Positions 1 through 9,600 are shown, numbered from the stretch's first letter. The stretch is 42,655 nt of DNA from DASRHK01 sp035650495 (GCA_035650495.1 DASRHK010000002.1:1-42655), one strand, 5' to 3'. Notes: generated by a model not told the origin, from the sequence alone. A program made the numbers and translations.

Positions 1-2
1 TG

Positions 3-1019
3 TGCATCGCGGCGAGCCAATTGCACTCCACGCCTGCCGCCCCGACCCCTGACTCGACCATCTCTCCTCGCCCAAGCGTCGCGCAATTCCCGCCGCCGCC
101 GACGGATCCCGAGCGCGCGTCATTGCGCCGAGCGTCGCTGGCGCCGCCGGTGCGCGGCAATGCCGACGCGGCGATGGAGCGGCTCGCGAAGTGGGCGACG
201 CTCGACGCCGATCCCTTGCGCCGCACGTTCGCCAACAGCGGCGATCTCTACGGATTCGTCGAGAGTCATCTCGCGCGCGCGACCGCGGGTGACGGAGCCG
301 CGAGCTACTACATCTATCTCGCGCTCGACGAGTGCAGACCCTATCTGCGCATGAATGCCGAGGAGGCCCGCGCACTCGCGCAGCGCATGCAGCCCGACCT
401 GTCGAGCGCCGCGGTGGAGGAAGAGCAGAGCTGGAATCGCGACGCGACGCGTTGCGCGCGGTTTGCCGGTGGCGATTTGTCGCAGATCGTCGCAACGCTC
501 GGCGACCAACGTCCGGGCGCCGAGAACGAATACGGATCGGTGCTGTTCGAGCGTGCGGCCGATGCCGGATTCCCGCCGGCCGTGGCGGAGCGCGCGCTGC
601 GCGAGCCCGGCTACGATCCTGCGCAGCGCGAAACCATGTTGCGCCGCGCGCTGCGCTCGGGAAACGCAGACGTCTATTGGCAGCTGTTCCGGCATTCGTG
701 GTCTGCCGATGCCGCGCAAGCGCCTGCAAGCCTCGCATGGTTGATCGAGGCCTGTCGCAACGGCTACGACTGCAGCGCCGACGCGACGTGGTTCCGCACC
801 GGCGATTGCGCCGACGGATCGGAGCACTGCCTGCCGGCGCAGAGCGCGCTCGCGCATTACTGGTACTCGGCGCCGACCTCGGCGCGCGAATCCGCCCTCG
901 CGCTGGCGCAGCAGATCGAGGCCGCCGCCAAGTCCTCGCGCTGGGACGACGTGCCGATGCCCGCGGTGCGCGACCTCGAGCAGGCCTTCGCGGAATCTGC
1001 GATGCCGATCGAGGAGTAA
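3..1019 (+). CDS. Hypothetical protein, 5' end outside the window
   Basis: The frame is open from the first bases of the window to the TAA at 1017-1019, so the gene almost certainly begins upstream; the in-frame TTG at 21 is not a convincing start. About 338 residues are visible. The N-terminal stretch is rich in Pro, Ser and Ala, like a linker behind a signal peptide or lipobox. The body is alpha-helical in character and has scattered cysteines (C-x-x-x-x-x-C in GYDCSADATWFRTGDC, and EHC), which fits an extracytoplasmic disulfide protein. The Ala-rich helices hint at a Sel1/TPR-like solenoid, but no clear repeat register is visible. I do not recognise a family. It is followed by a 97-base gap and a DUF1329 gene with its own ribosome binding site. 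Confidence 0.6.
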   Translation, partial: CIAASQLHSTPAAPTPDSTISPRPSVAQFPPPPTDPERASLRRASLAPPVRGNADAAMERLAKWATLDADPLRRTFANSGDLYGFVESHLARATAGDGAASYYIYLALDECRPYLRMNAEEARALAQRMQPDLSSAAVEEEQSWNRDATRCARFAGGDLSQIVATLGDQRPGAENEYGSVLFERAADAGFPPAVAERALREPGYDPAQRETMLRRALRSGNADVYWQLFRHSWSADAAQAPASLAWLIEACRNGYDCSADATWFRTGDCADGSEHCLPAQSALAHYWYSAPTSARESALALAQQIEAAAKSSRWDDVPMPAVRDLEQAFAESAMPIEE

Positions 1020-1116
1020 AGGCCAAGTGGTGGCCAGCCTTGGGCGTTTTATGTAGGATGCAAGCCCCGGTTCCATCGATGAGCCGGCACCGGCGCATAA
1101 ACGAGGAGATCCAAAA

Positions 1117-2475
1117 ATGATCAGGCGTTTAGCATCTTGGCTGGGCATCGTGGCACTGGGACTCGCGGCGCAGCAGAGCTACGCCAAGGTCGATGCGGCG
1201 GAAGCCGCCAAGCTCGGCAAGGAATTGACGCCGATCGGCGCCGAGAAAGCCGCCAGCAAGGACGGCACCATTCCCGAGTGGACGGGTGGTCTGCCGCAGA
1301 AGGGCGCGCTCAAGGGCGAGTATCCGGACAATCCGGAAACCGACGCCGAGAAGCCGCTGTTCACCATTACCCAGCAGAACGTCGCGCAGTACGCGGACAA
1401 GCTGACGGTCGGCCACAAGGAGCTGCTCAAGCGCTTCCCGACCTACAAGATGAACGTCTACAAGACGCATCGGAACGTGGCGTTCCCGCAGTTCATCTAC
1501 GACGCGACCAAGACGAACGCGACCAACTGCGCGATCGAAGGCACCGACATCCTCGAGAACTGCAAGCTCGGCTTCCCGTTCCCGATCCCGAAGAGCGGCG
1601 CCGAGGTGATCTGGAACCACCGCCTGAAGTGGCGCGGCAACAACGTCCGCCGCTACAACAACCAGCTCATCGTGCAGCCCAGCGGCGCCTATCAGCTGAC
1701 CAAGCTGGTCGAGGACGTCTCGTTCAGCTACGCGAACAGCGAGCATCCGACGCCGCTGACCAAGGGGTCGGGCGAATTCCTGCGCTACCTGTCGCAGACC
1801 ATCGCGCCGCCGCGGCTGGCCGGCACCTTCATTCTCGTGCACGAGAAGATGGGCACCGGAGCCGAAGGTCGCGCTGCGTGGCTGTATTCGCCGGGCCTGC
1901 GCCGCATCCGCCGCGCGCCGACGGTGCAGTACGACAATCCGTACGAAGGCACCGACGGCAACCAATTCTATGACCAGGTCGACCTGTTCAACGGCGCGCT
2001 CGATCGCTACAACTGGAAGATCGTCGGCAAGAAGGAGATGTACCTGCCGTACGACTCCTACGTCATCGGCTCGCCGAAAGTGAAGTTCAAGCAGCTCGCG
2101 ACGCCCAAGCACCTGAACCAGGATTTCGCGCGCTACGAGCTGCACCGCTACTGGATCATCGAGGCGAACGTGCGTCCCGGCACCAACCACACGTTCAAGC
2201 GCCGCACGTTCTACGTCGACGAGGACAGCTGGGACATCGAGGCCGTCGATTGCTACGACAACAAGGACCAGCTCTACAAGTTCCAGGAAGGTCACCTGAT
2301 CTACGCGCCGAACATCCAGACGGCGACCGGCGTGCCCGAGATCATCTACGACTTCTTCTCGGGCCGGTACTTCATCACGGCGCTGGCCAATGAGGACCAG
2401 GCGAACGACCTGACGGTGAAGTTCTCGCCGGACTACTTCACCGCCGACGCGGTGCAGAAAAAGACGCTCAAGTAA
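1117..2475 (+). CDS. DUF1329 domain-containing periplasmic/outer-membrane protein
   Basis: A 452-residue protein, full length for the DUF1329 family. An N-terminal signal peptide (MIRRLASW... up to about residue 23, cleavage after SYA) precedes a mature domain beginning with K-V-D-A-A-E-A-A-K-L-G, the usual DUF1329 opening. Typical features include the WTGGLP segment near residue 53, WLYSPGLRRIRRAP around residue 256, and a long Tyr/Trp-rich beta region that resembles lipoprotein-sorting (LolA/LolB-like) folds. The ATG at 1117 has AGGAG at 1104-1108. DUF1329 genes often sit beside DUF1302 and RND/MMPL transporter genes in Pseudomonas and relatives; those partners are absent here, and the gene is followed directly by a hairpin terminator. 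Its biochemical role is unknown; an outer-membrane or envelope lipid-related function is inferred from the fold. Confidence 0.88.
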   Translation: MIRRLASWLGIVALGLAAQQSYAKVDAAEAAKLGKELTPIGAEKAASKDGTIPEWTGGLPQKGALKGEYPDNPETDAEKPLFTITQQNVAQYADKLTVGHKELLKRFPTYKMNVYKTHRNVAFPQFIYDATKTNATNCAIEGTDILENCKLGFPFPIPKSGAEVIWNHRLKWRGNNVRRYNNQLIVQPSGAYQLTKLVEDVSFSYANSEHPTPLTKGSGEFLRYLSQTIAPPRLAGTFILVHEKMGTGAEGRAAWLYSPGLRRIRRAPTVQYDNPYEGTDGNQFYDQVDLFNGALDRYNWKIVGKKEMYLPYDSYVIGSPKVKFKQLATPKHLNQDFARYELHRYWIIEANVRPGTNHTFKRRTFYVDEDSWDIEAVDCYDNKDQLYKFQEGHLIYAPNIQTATGVPEIIYDFFSGRYFITALANEDQANDLTVKFSPDYFTADAVQKKTLK

Positions 2476-2497
2476 GGGCGTTACCGGGAATCAAATC

Positions 2498-2527
2498 ACC
2501 GCCGAGCGAAGTCTGCTCGGCGGTTTT
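2498..2527 (+). terminator. Rho-independent terminator after the DUF1329 gene
   Basis: A perfect 10-bp stem (ACCGCCGAGC at 2498-2507 with GCTCGGCGGT at 2515-2524) around a 7-base loop, running straight into TTTT at 2524-2527. It lies 22 bases after the DUF1329 stop and 17 bases before the next ATG. Confidence 0.88.
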
Positions 2528-2544
2528 CCTTTGGGAGGATCGAA

Positions 2545-3030
2545 ATGAAGTTCGACGACAAGCACACCTTCGACAAGCCCGCCGCCACGGTCATCAAGAT
2601 GTTCTCCGACCGCGCCTACTTCGAGCGCAAGTACAAGGACCTCAAGGTCGAGGATCTCGAGGTGCTCGAGTGCGACAAGACCGGCAGCAAGTTCCGCATC
2701 AAGTGCCGCTACCGGATCGCCAACAACGCGATCCCGGATTTCGCCAAGAAGTTCATGGGCGACAAGAGCACCGTGACGCAACAAGACACCTGGGACACCG
2801 CGTCGATGACCGGCAAGCTCGACATCGAGATCAAGGGCGCGCCGGTGAAGGTGTCCGCCGACATGACGCTGAAGAATGAAGGCTCCGGCTCGGCGAACAC
2901 CCTCAAGTGGAATGTCTCGTGCGGCATTCCCCTGATCGGCGGCAAGCTGGAGTCGGTCGTCGCCGATGACATCAAATCGCGCGCAAAGGGCGACATCGCC
3001 GCGACGCGGAAGATTCTCGCGGACTATTGA
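2545..3030 (+). CDS. DUF2505 family protein
   Basis: A 161-residue protein resembling the DUF2505 family, which belongs to the SRPBCC/START-like ligand-binding folds. It opens with a beta strand (KFDDKHTFDKPAATV), then the helix MFSDRAYFERKY, which corresponds to the first helices of the SRPBCC cradle, followed by antiparallel strands and a long C-terminal helix (DDIKSRAKGDIAATRKILADY). There is no signal peptide, so it is probably cytoplasmic. The ATG at 2545 has GGGAGG at 2533-2538. It sits just after a strong terminator, so it needs its own promoter or read-through, and it is followed 8 bases later by the DUF2970 gene, so the two are probably co-transcribed. Ligand and function are unknown. 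Confidence 0.78.
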   Translation: MKFDDKHTFDKPAATVIKMFSDRAYFERKYKDLKVEDLEVLECDKTGSKFRIKCRYRIANNAIPDFAKKFMGDKSTVTQQDTWDTASMTGKLDIEIKGAPVKVSADMTLKNEGSGSANTLKWNVSCGIPLIGGKLESVVADDIKSRAKGDIAATRKILADY

Positions 3031-3038
3031 GAAGCGGG

Positions 3039-3257
3039 ATGGCCGAGGATCCGGACGAGAAACCACCGACGCTGCTGCAAGTCGTGGGCAGCGTGCTCTC
3101 GTCGTTCTTCGGCGTGCAGAACAGCAAGGCGCGCGAGCGCGACTTCAAGCACGGCCGCGCCGGCGTGTTCATCGCGGTCGGATTTGCGATGGTCGCCGCG
3201 GTCGTGATCACCGTGCTGATCGTGGTGAAGCTCGTCCTGAAACACGTCGGCCAATAA
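3039..3257 (+). CDS. DUF2970 small membrane protein
   Basis: A 72-residue protein. The soluble N-terminal half contains TLLQVVGSVLSSFFGVQ, the recognisable DUF2970 core (an amphipathic helix), followed by a basic stretch (SKARERDFKHGR) and one C-terminal transmembrane helix (about residues 43-66, AGVFIAVGFAMVAAVVITVL). The ATG at 3039 is preferred to an upstream in-frame TTG at 3027 because the family normally begins shortly before this core and the TTG would overlap the previous stop. It is 8 bases downstream of the DUF2505 gene and is followed by a strong hairpin terminator. Function is unknown; DUF2970 proteins are short inner-membrane proteins of proteobacteria. Confidence 0.75.
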   Translation: MAEDPDEKPPTLLQVVGSVLSSFFGVQNSKARERDFKHGRAGVFIAVGFAMVAAVVITVLIVVKLVLKHVGQ

Positions 3258-3260
3258 ATC

Positions 3261-3288
3261 GAAAAGCCGCCTTCTTCGGCGGCTTTTC
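3261..3288. terminator. Bidirectional rho-independent terminator
   Basis: A perfect 11-bp stem, GAAAAGCCGCC at 3261-3271 with GGCGGCTTTTC at 3278-3288, around a 6-base loop. It has a T-rich arm for the plus strand and, read in reverse, a T-rich arm for the minus strand. It lies between the convergent DUF2970 (plus) and DUF3617 (minus) genes and can serve both. Confidence 0.85.
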
Positions 3289-3302
3289 GTAAAACAGCGG
3301 AT

Positions 3303-3341
3303 GGCGAATTGAGCGACGCAACGTCGTCGCTCGAATTCGCC
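3303..3341. repeat. Long near-perfect hairpin beside the terminator
   Basis: A 16-base arm at 3303-3318 (GGCGAATTGAGCGACG) pairs with 3325-3341 with only one bulged G at 3333; the loop is 6 bases. It lies 15 bases beyond the canonical terminator and 15 bases before the stop codon of the minus-strand DUF3617 gene. It could be a first terminator or 3'-end-protecting hairpin for that gene. It lacks an immediate long T-run. Confidence 0.7.
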
Positions 3342-3356
3342 GATCGAAGCCTCGGA

Positions 3357-3887
3357 TTAGTAGTCGAAGGGCTTGGTGTCGCCGCAATCCGAGCCGATGA
3401 ACTTGCCGGAGAACGTGCTCGACATCTTCACGTCGTGCGGCTTGCCGTGGCCGGTCTCGGTGCCGGCGAACTTCCACGTGCCGTCGTAGGCCTCGCCGTT
3501 GCTGGCGTAGTTGCCCTCGACCTGGCCTTCGCCCTTCATGCTGCCGTCGCAGACCATCTTCGCGGAGAACTTGCCGCCGCTGCGCTTGAAGTCGGTGGTC
3601 TTGCAACCGTTCTTCTTGTCGGTCGTCTGCGGCGCCTGCTCCTTCTCGGCTTGCTCCTTGGTCAGGCACTGCTTGATGACGATGGGCTCGCCGCCCATGC
3701 CCGGGATCTTCATGCCGAGCGCCTTCATCTTCTCGAGCGCGTCGGGCGGGATCTGCGGGCCGCCTTCGTCGAACTTCATCTGCGTGGTCACTTCCCAAAG
3801 ACCCGGCTTGCGCGTCTTCGCGTCGGCATTCGCGGCAAGGGGCAGGGCGGTCAACGAACACGCAAGGATGACGGTGGTGTACTTCAC
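3357..3887 (-). CDS. DUF3617 family periplasmic protein
   Basis: A 176-residue protein with a cleavable signal peptide (MKYTTVILACSLTALPLAANA, about 21 residues). The mature part opens with RKPGLWEVTTQM, the diagnostic DUF3617 motif (KPGLWE). The conserved spaced cysteines of the family are present (IKQCLTKEQ, KNGCKTTDF, MVCDGSM, GSDCGDTKPF). The start is GTG at 3887 with a GGGGGA ribosome binding site about 6 bases upstream. It is monocistronic, ends at the hairpins at 3261-3341 and lies upstream of mutS on the same strand. Function is unknown; the family is secreted, beta-rich and common in proteobacteria and sphingomonads. Confidence 0.85.
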   Translation of the reverse strand: MKYTTVILACSLTALPLAANADAKTRKPGLWEVTTQMKFDEGGPQIPPDALEKMKALGMKIPGMGGEPIVIKQCLTKEQAEKEQAPQTTDKKNGCKTTDFKRSGGKFSAKMVCDGSMKGEGQVEGNYASNGEAYDGTWKFAGTETGHGKPHDVKMSSTFSGKFIGSDCGDTKPFDY

Positions 3888-3954
3888 GTGATTTCCCCCA
3901 TGAGATGGTGATTCCAGTCTAGCCGACGCTCGCGCGGATCGCGCGTGACGCCGA

Positions 3955-6543
3955 TCACTTTTTCGCGGCTTCCTTCAGGCGGTACAGCGCTTCGAGCGCG
4001 TCGCGCGGACTCATGCGATCCGGATCGATGCCGTCGAGCAGCTTGAGGAGCTCTGGCGATGGCGGCTCCGGCGTCCTGCCGCCCGCCGCACTTCCACCAT
4101 CCATGGCGGTCGGCGGATTGAAGAGCGGCAACTGCGGCGCGGGCGCGGCGGCTTTCAGCGGCAATGATTGCTGGCTTTCGAGCGCGCGCAGGTACAGGCG
4201 CGCGTGATCGAGCACCGGCTTGGGAATGCCGGCGAGCGCGGCGACCTGCAGGCCGAAGCTGCGATTCGCCGGGCCGGGCTGCACGCGATGCAGCAGCACG
4301 AGCTTGTCACCGTACTCAGACGCGTCGAGGTGCACGTTGGCGACGCCGAGCAGGCTCTGCGCGAGCTCGGTCAATTCGAAGTAGTGCGTCGCGAACAGCG
4401 TGAAGCAGCGCGTTCGCGCGGCGAGCCATTCGGCGCATGCGCGTGCGAGGGAGAGTCCGTCGTAGGTCGACGTGCCGCGCCCGATCTCGTCCATCAGCAC
4501 GAGACTCTGCTCGGTCGCGTTGTGCAGGATGTTCGCGGTCTCGGTCATCTCGACCATGAACGTCGACGCGCCCGCCGCGACATCGTCAGACGCGCCGATG
4601 CGCGTGAAGATGCGATCGATCGGCCCGATGCGCGCGCTCTCCGCCGGCACGAAACAACCCGCGTGCGCGAGCAGCACAATCAGCGCGGCCTGCCGCATGT
4701 AAGTCGATTTGCCGCCCATGTTCGGGCCGGTGATGATCAGCAGGCGCGTGTTCACATCGAGCGACAGGTCGTTCGCCACGAACGGCTCCCGCGATTGCTG
4801 CTCGACGACGAGATGCCGGCCGCCGCGGAGCGCGATGCACGATTCGTTGACGAGCTCGGGTCGCGACAGGTTCAAGGCTTGCGCGCGCTCGGCGTAGCAT
4901 GCAAGCACGTCGATCTCGGCGATGGCACGTGCGGTCGCCTGCAGAGGAGCAAGCTGCGCGATCAGCCGATCGAGCAGCGCATCGAACAGCTCTTTCTCGC
5001 GGGCGAGCGCGCGATCGCGCGCCGACAAGACCTTCTCCTCGAAGCGCTTCAGCTCCTCGGTGATGTAGCGCTCCTGACCTTTCAGCGTCTGCCGGCGCGT
5101 GTAGTCGAGCGGGATCTTCGCGGCGTGCGTGCGTCCGGCTTCGATGTAGAAGCCGTGCACGCGGTTGTAGCCGACCTTGAGCGTCTCGATGCCGGTCCGC
5201 TCGCGCTCGCGCTTCTCGAGATCGAGAAGGAAACCGTCCAGGTTGTCCGACAGCGCGCGCAGCTCGTCGAGCGTCGCGTCGAAGCCGGCGCGGAACACGC
5301 CGCCGTCCTTGACGAGCAGCGGTGGGTCGTCCGCGATCGCGGACTTCAATTCCTCTGCCAGAGCGTCGTGCGCGCTCACAACCTCGCGCAGCGATCGCAT
5401 GAGCGGCGCTTCCAGCATTTCGATCGACGCGCGCAACTGCGGCAGCGCCGCGAGGCTTTGCGCGAGACCGAGCAGATCGCGCGGCCTTGCGCTGCGCAGC
5501 GCGACGCGCGCGAGGATGCGCTCGAGATCGGCGATGTCCTTCAGCGCCGCGCGGATCGGGTCATGCTTGTCGGCGAGCTCCTGGACGGCGCTGTAGCGCG
5601 CGTTGAGCTGCGCTTGATCCCGCAACGGACGCAGCAGCCAGCGTCGTAGCGCGCGCCCGCCCATCGCCGTGACGCAGGTGTCGAGGACCGCGACGAGCGT
5701 GTGCTCGTGACTGCCCGAGATCGAGCGATCGATTTCCAGATTCCGGCGCGTGACGCCGTCGAGGATCAGCGCGTCGCCCGTCGATTCGGTGGTGATGCCG
5801 GACACGTGCGGCGGCAGGCTCTTCTGCGTTTCCTGCACGTACTGCAGGAGCGCACCGGCGGCTGCGATTGCCGCGGGAAGATCCTGACAGCCGAAGCCGC
5901 GCAAGTCCTTCGTGCCGAACTGTCGCGTGAGCAATCGCTCGGCGCTCGCAGATTCGAAATGCCACGCGGGCCGCGATCGCGCATTGAAGCCGTCGATCAC
6001 GAGACCTTCCGCTGCGAGCAGCTCGGTCGGGCGCAGTCGATGCAGCTCTGCCGCGAGCTCGATCGTCGATCCGCATTCCTGCACGCAGAAACGGCCCGAA
6101 GACAGCTCGAGATTGGCGATGCCGAAGCGCTCGCCGATCCGGCACACCGCTGCGAGCAGATTCTGTCGACGCGGATCGAGCAGCGCGTCCTCGGTCGTCG
6201 TGCCCGGAGTGACGACGCGGACGACTTCGCGCCGCACCGGTCCTTTGCCGGCGCCAACTTCGCCGACCTGCTCGCAGATTGCCGCCGATTCGCCGGCCTT
6301 GAGCAATCGCGCGAGATATTGGTCTAACGCGTGATGCGGCACGCCAGCCATCGTCACCGGAGCGCCCGCGGATTCTCCGCGCGCCGTCAGCGTCAGATTG
6401 AGCAGCTGCGCCGCCTTGCGCGCGTCGTCGTAGAACAGCTCGTAGAAATCGCCCATGCGGAACAGGAGCAGCGTGTCCGGATGCGCCGCCTTGATCGCCA
6501 GGTACTGCTGCATCAGCGGCGTGTGGGGCGGCGAGGGCGTCAT
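3955..6543 (-). CDS. mutS: DNA mismatch repair ATPase MutS
   Basis: An 862-residue MutS, full length for MutS1. The N-terminal mismatch-recognition domain carries the F-x-E motif in FRMGDFYELFYDDA. Connector, core/lever and clamp domains follow. The C-terminal ATPase has Walker A (GPNMGGKST, about residues 606-613), the signature region FTRIGASDDVAAGASTFMVEM, Walker B (LVLMDEIGRGTSTYDG) and the FATHYFEL switch histidine. A C-terminal tail ending SPRDALEALYRLKE matches the tetramerisation helix. It binds mismatches and recruits MutL. I chose ATG 6543 (MTPSPPHTPLMQQYL) because it fits the family N-terminus; the open frame reaches 6642 but would run through the divergent promoter and into the opposite gene. 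A TATAAT box ends only 10 bases before this ATG, so the transcript may be nearly leaderless. Confidence 0.97.
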   Translation of the reverse strand: MTPSPPHTPLMQQYLAIKAAHPDTLLLFRMGDFYELFYDDARKAAQLLNLTLTARGESAGAPVTMAGVPHHALDQYLARLLKAGESAAICEQVGEVGAGKGPVRREVVRVVTPGTTTEDALLDPRRQNLLAAVCRIGERFGIANLELSSGRFCVQECGSTIELAAELHRLRPTELLAAEGLVIDGFNARSRPAWHFESASAERLLTRQFGTKDLRGFGCQDLPAAIAAAGALLQYVQETQKSLPPHVSGITTESTGDALILDGVTRRNLEIDRSISGSHEHTLVAVLDTCVTAMGGRALRRWLLRPLRDQAQLNARYSAVQELADKHDPIRAALKDIADLERILARVALRSARPRDLLGLAQSLAALPQLRASIEMLEAPLMRSLREVVSAHDALAEELKSAIADDPPLLVKDGGVFRAGFDATLDELRALSDNLDGFLLDLEKRERERTGIETLKVGYNRVHGFYIEAGRTHAAKIPLDYTRRQTLKGQERYITEELKRFEEKVLSARDRALAREKELFDALLDRLIAQLAPLQATARAIAEIDVLACYAERAQALNLSRPELVNESCIALRGGRHLVVEQQSREPFVANDLSLDVNTRLLIITGPNMGGKSTYMRQAALIVLLAHAGCFVPAESARIGPIDRIFTRIGASDDVAAGASTFMVEMTETANILHNATEQSLVLMDEIGRGTSTYDGLSLARACAEWLAARTRCFTLFATHYFELTELAQSLLGVANVHLDASEYGDKLVLLHRVQPGPANRSFGLQVAALAGIPKPVLDHARLYLRALESQQSLPLKAAAPAPQLPLFNPPTAMDGGSAAGGRTPEPPSPELLKLLDGIDPDRMSPRDALEALYRLKEAAKK

Positions 6544-6553
6544 GAGTGCGGCG

Positions 6554-6579
6554 ATTATAGGGTGGGGCGGCTCTATAAT
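6554..6579. promoter_or_regulatory. Face-to-face -10 boxes of the mutS / glutamate dehydrogenase promoters
   Basis: A perfect 7-bp inverted repeat, ATTATAG at 6554-6560 and CTATAAT at 6573-6579, separated by 12 bases. Read on the plus strand it gives TATAAT at 6574-6579, with an expected start about 37 bases before the dehydrogenase ATG. Read on the minus strand it gives TATAAT at 6559-6554, 10 bases before the mutS ATG. Each -10 box lies roughly where the other promoter's -35 would be. No good -35 is visible for either. Confidence 0.6.
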
Positions 6580-6622
6580 TGGCACGGAGCGGTCTAGAAG
6601 AACGAGAGCCTGAGGAGAGCCG

Positions 6623-9600
6623 ATGTCCGAGGTCTTCGACAAGTTCCAGCGTCTCTACTACGAGATGGCGTCGCCCGACACGCTGCGCCTGCGCCAGCCG
6701 GCGGAGCTCGCCGCCACGGCGAAAGCGCACTTCGATCTCGCGTCGAAACGGCCCGGCGACGAAATCCTCCTGAAAGTCCGCAAGCCGGCGGAAGGCGCGC
6801 TCGGGCTCGCGTGCGTGCAGACGGTCGCGCCCGACATGCCGTTCCTGGTCGACACGCTGACCATGGCGTTGCGCGCGGCGGGAACGTCGATCGATTGGAG
6901 CGTGCATCCGGTGCTCGCGTTGAAGCGCGACGCCAAAGGCGTGCTGGTCGACGTGGCCGGCCTCGGCGCCGCCGCGGCCACGACGAAGGATTCCTATCCC
7001 GAATCGCTGATGAACTTCGAGTTCGATCCGCTCACGACGCCGGCCGCGTACGACGAGCTCGAGAAGAACCTGCGCCAGGTGCTCGGCGATCTCGCGACCG
7101 TCGTCGCCGATTACCAGCCGATGCGCTCGCGCGTCGACGCGACCGCGAAGGCGCTCACGCAAGTGAAGAGCGATGTCGCCGACGAGGCGAAGGAAGCGTC
7201 CGAGCTCTTGCGCTGGCTCGATGCCGAGCACTTCACGTTCCTCGGCTATGTCGAATGCCTCGTCGAGAACGTCGGCGGGCAGCCGCGCATCGGCCCGCCG
7301 GGCGACGGCCTCGGTCTCTTCCGCGCCGGCGGCCGCTACGATCCGACGTTCGAGCTGATGGCGCCGCAGGAGGAGCTCGACAAGTACGCGGGCTCGAGCC
7401 GCGTCGTCGTCGTCACCAAGTCGAACATCCGCTCGCCGATCCATCACGCCGAGTACATGGACGTGATCTCGATCAAGCTGCCGGGCGAGGACGGGCAGAC
7501 GCGCGCGATCCGCCGCTTCGTCGGGCTGTTCTCCTCCGAGGTCTATACGGAGCGCGTCGACGAGATCCCACTGGTGCGCCGCAAGGTCGCCGACGTGTTC
7601 AAGCAATCGCGGCTGCCGGAGCATTCGCATTCCGGCAAGAACCTGAAGGAAATCCTGCAGGGACTGCCGCGCGACGAGCTGTTCCAGTCGTCCGAGGACG
7701 AGCTGTTCCGCGCGTGCATGGGCATCCGCGCGTTGCGAGATCGTCAGCAGCTGCGCCTGTTCATGCGCCGCGATCGCTACGGCCGCTTCTATTCCTGCAT
7801 GGTGTATCTGCCGCGCGAGCGCTACACGCGAGAGCTGCGCGATCGCATCGCCGCCGAGCTCGTCGCTGCGTGCGGTGGGCTCGCCTCCGAGCACAACACC
7901 GATTTCCTGCGCGGCGGCTTCGCGCGCATCCACGTGCTGGTGCGGACGCCGCCGGGCACGACGATCAGCGCGTCGACCGAGGAGGTCGAGCAACGGCTGA
8001 TCTCGGCGACGCGCACGTGGCGCGACAAGCTGCGTGAGGTGTTGACTGGGGAGAAGGGTGGCGCGGAGATTGCGCGGCGCTTCGCCGAAGGATTCCCGAC
8101 TTCGTACACCGAGCATGTCGCGCCCGCGGACGCGGCGGCAGATCTCGCATATCTCGCGCAGTTGTCGGAGAAGCAGACGCTGCTGCCGCGACTGCTCGTC
8201 GAGGGCGACGCCACCCAAGCCAGCGTGACCGGACTGAAGCTGTACGCGCGCGGCAAGCCGATCGCGCTCTCCGACGTGCTGCCGACGCTGGAGAACTTCG
8301 GCCTGCGGATCGCGAGCCAGGAACCGACGGAGATCCGTCCGCCGCAGGGCGATCCGCTCTACATCCAGCATTTCCAGGTGAAGAGCTCCGCGGCGAGTGG
8401 CTTGCCCGCCGAATCGCAGAAGAAGTTCTTCGAAGCGGCCTTCCTCAAGGCGTGGACTGGCGAGATCGAGAACGACGGACTGAATCGTCTCGTGCTCGCG
8501 GCGGGCCTCGACTGGCGGCAGGTGAGCTGCGTGCGCCTGATGGCGCGCTATCTCGTGCAGACCGGCTTGCCGTACTCGCAGGCGTACATGGAGCAACTGC
8601 TCGCCGAGCACGCGCACATCGCGCGCTTGCTGGTGCGGCTGTTCGAGGCGCGTTTCGATCCGTCGATCGACGACAAGAAGCGCAAGAGCGACGCGATCAA
8701 GATCGCGCAGGAGCTCGACGCGGCGCTCGACAAGGTCGCGACACTCGACGGCGATCGCGTCTTGCGCGCGTTCTTGTCGGTCGTGCGCGCGGGACTGCGC
8801 ACGAACTACTACCAGCGCAGGCCCGACGGATCGCCCAAGCCGTGCATCAGCCTGAAGCTCGACCCGAAGCAGGTGCCGGAGCTGCCGGCGCCGCTGCCGA
8901 TGTTCGAGATCTTCGTCTACGCGCCGGAAGTCGAAGGCGTGCATCTGCGCGGCGGCAAGGTCGCGCGCGGCGGCTTGCGCTGGAGCGATCGGCGCCAGGA
9001 TTTCCGCACCGAGGTGCTCGGGCTCATGAAGGCGCAGATGGTGAAGAACACCGTCATCGTCCCGGTCGGCGCCAAGGGCGGCTTCGTGGTGAAGAAGCCG
9101 GTCGATCCTTCCATTCGCGAGGCGTGGCTCAATCAAGGCATCGAGTGCTACAAGACCTTCGTGCGCGGCTTGCTCGATCTGACCGACAACCGCGTCGGCG
9201 ACGCGGTCGTGCCGCCGAAGGACGTCGTGCGCTACGACGAGGATGATCCGTACCTCGTCGTCGCCGCCGACAAGGGCACGGCGACGTTCTCCGACATCGC
9301 CAATGGTCTTTCCGCCGAATACAGCTTCTGGCTCGGCGACGCCTTCGCCTCCGGCGGCAGCGCCGGCTACGACCACAAGAAGATGGGCATCACCGCGAAG
9401 GGCGCGTGGGAATCGGTGAAGCGCCACTTCCGTGAGCTCGGGAAAAATATCCAGGAGCAGGAGTTCAGCGTCGTCGGCATCGGCGACATGTCGGGCGACG
9501 TGTTCGGCAACGGCATGCTGCTCTCGCACAAGATCAAGCTCGTCGCCGCCTTCGATCATCGGCACATCTTCCTCGACCCGAATCCCGATCTCGAGACGAG

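Noticed and set aside
1020..1116. Terminator or promoter before the DUF1329 gene
   Set aside because: There is a short CCAAG/CTTGG stem with TTTT nearby (about 1022-1052), but the stem is only 5 bp, and no convincing -35/-10 pair is present.
6544..6642. N-terminal extension of MutS to an upstream ATG at 6642
   Set aside because: The extra 33 residues do not resemble MutS, would overlap the divergent gene's start and would remove both promoters.
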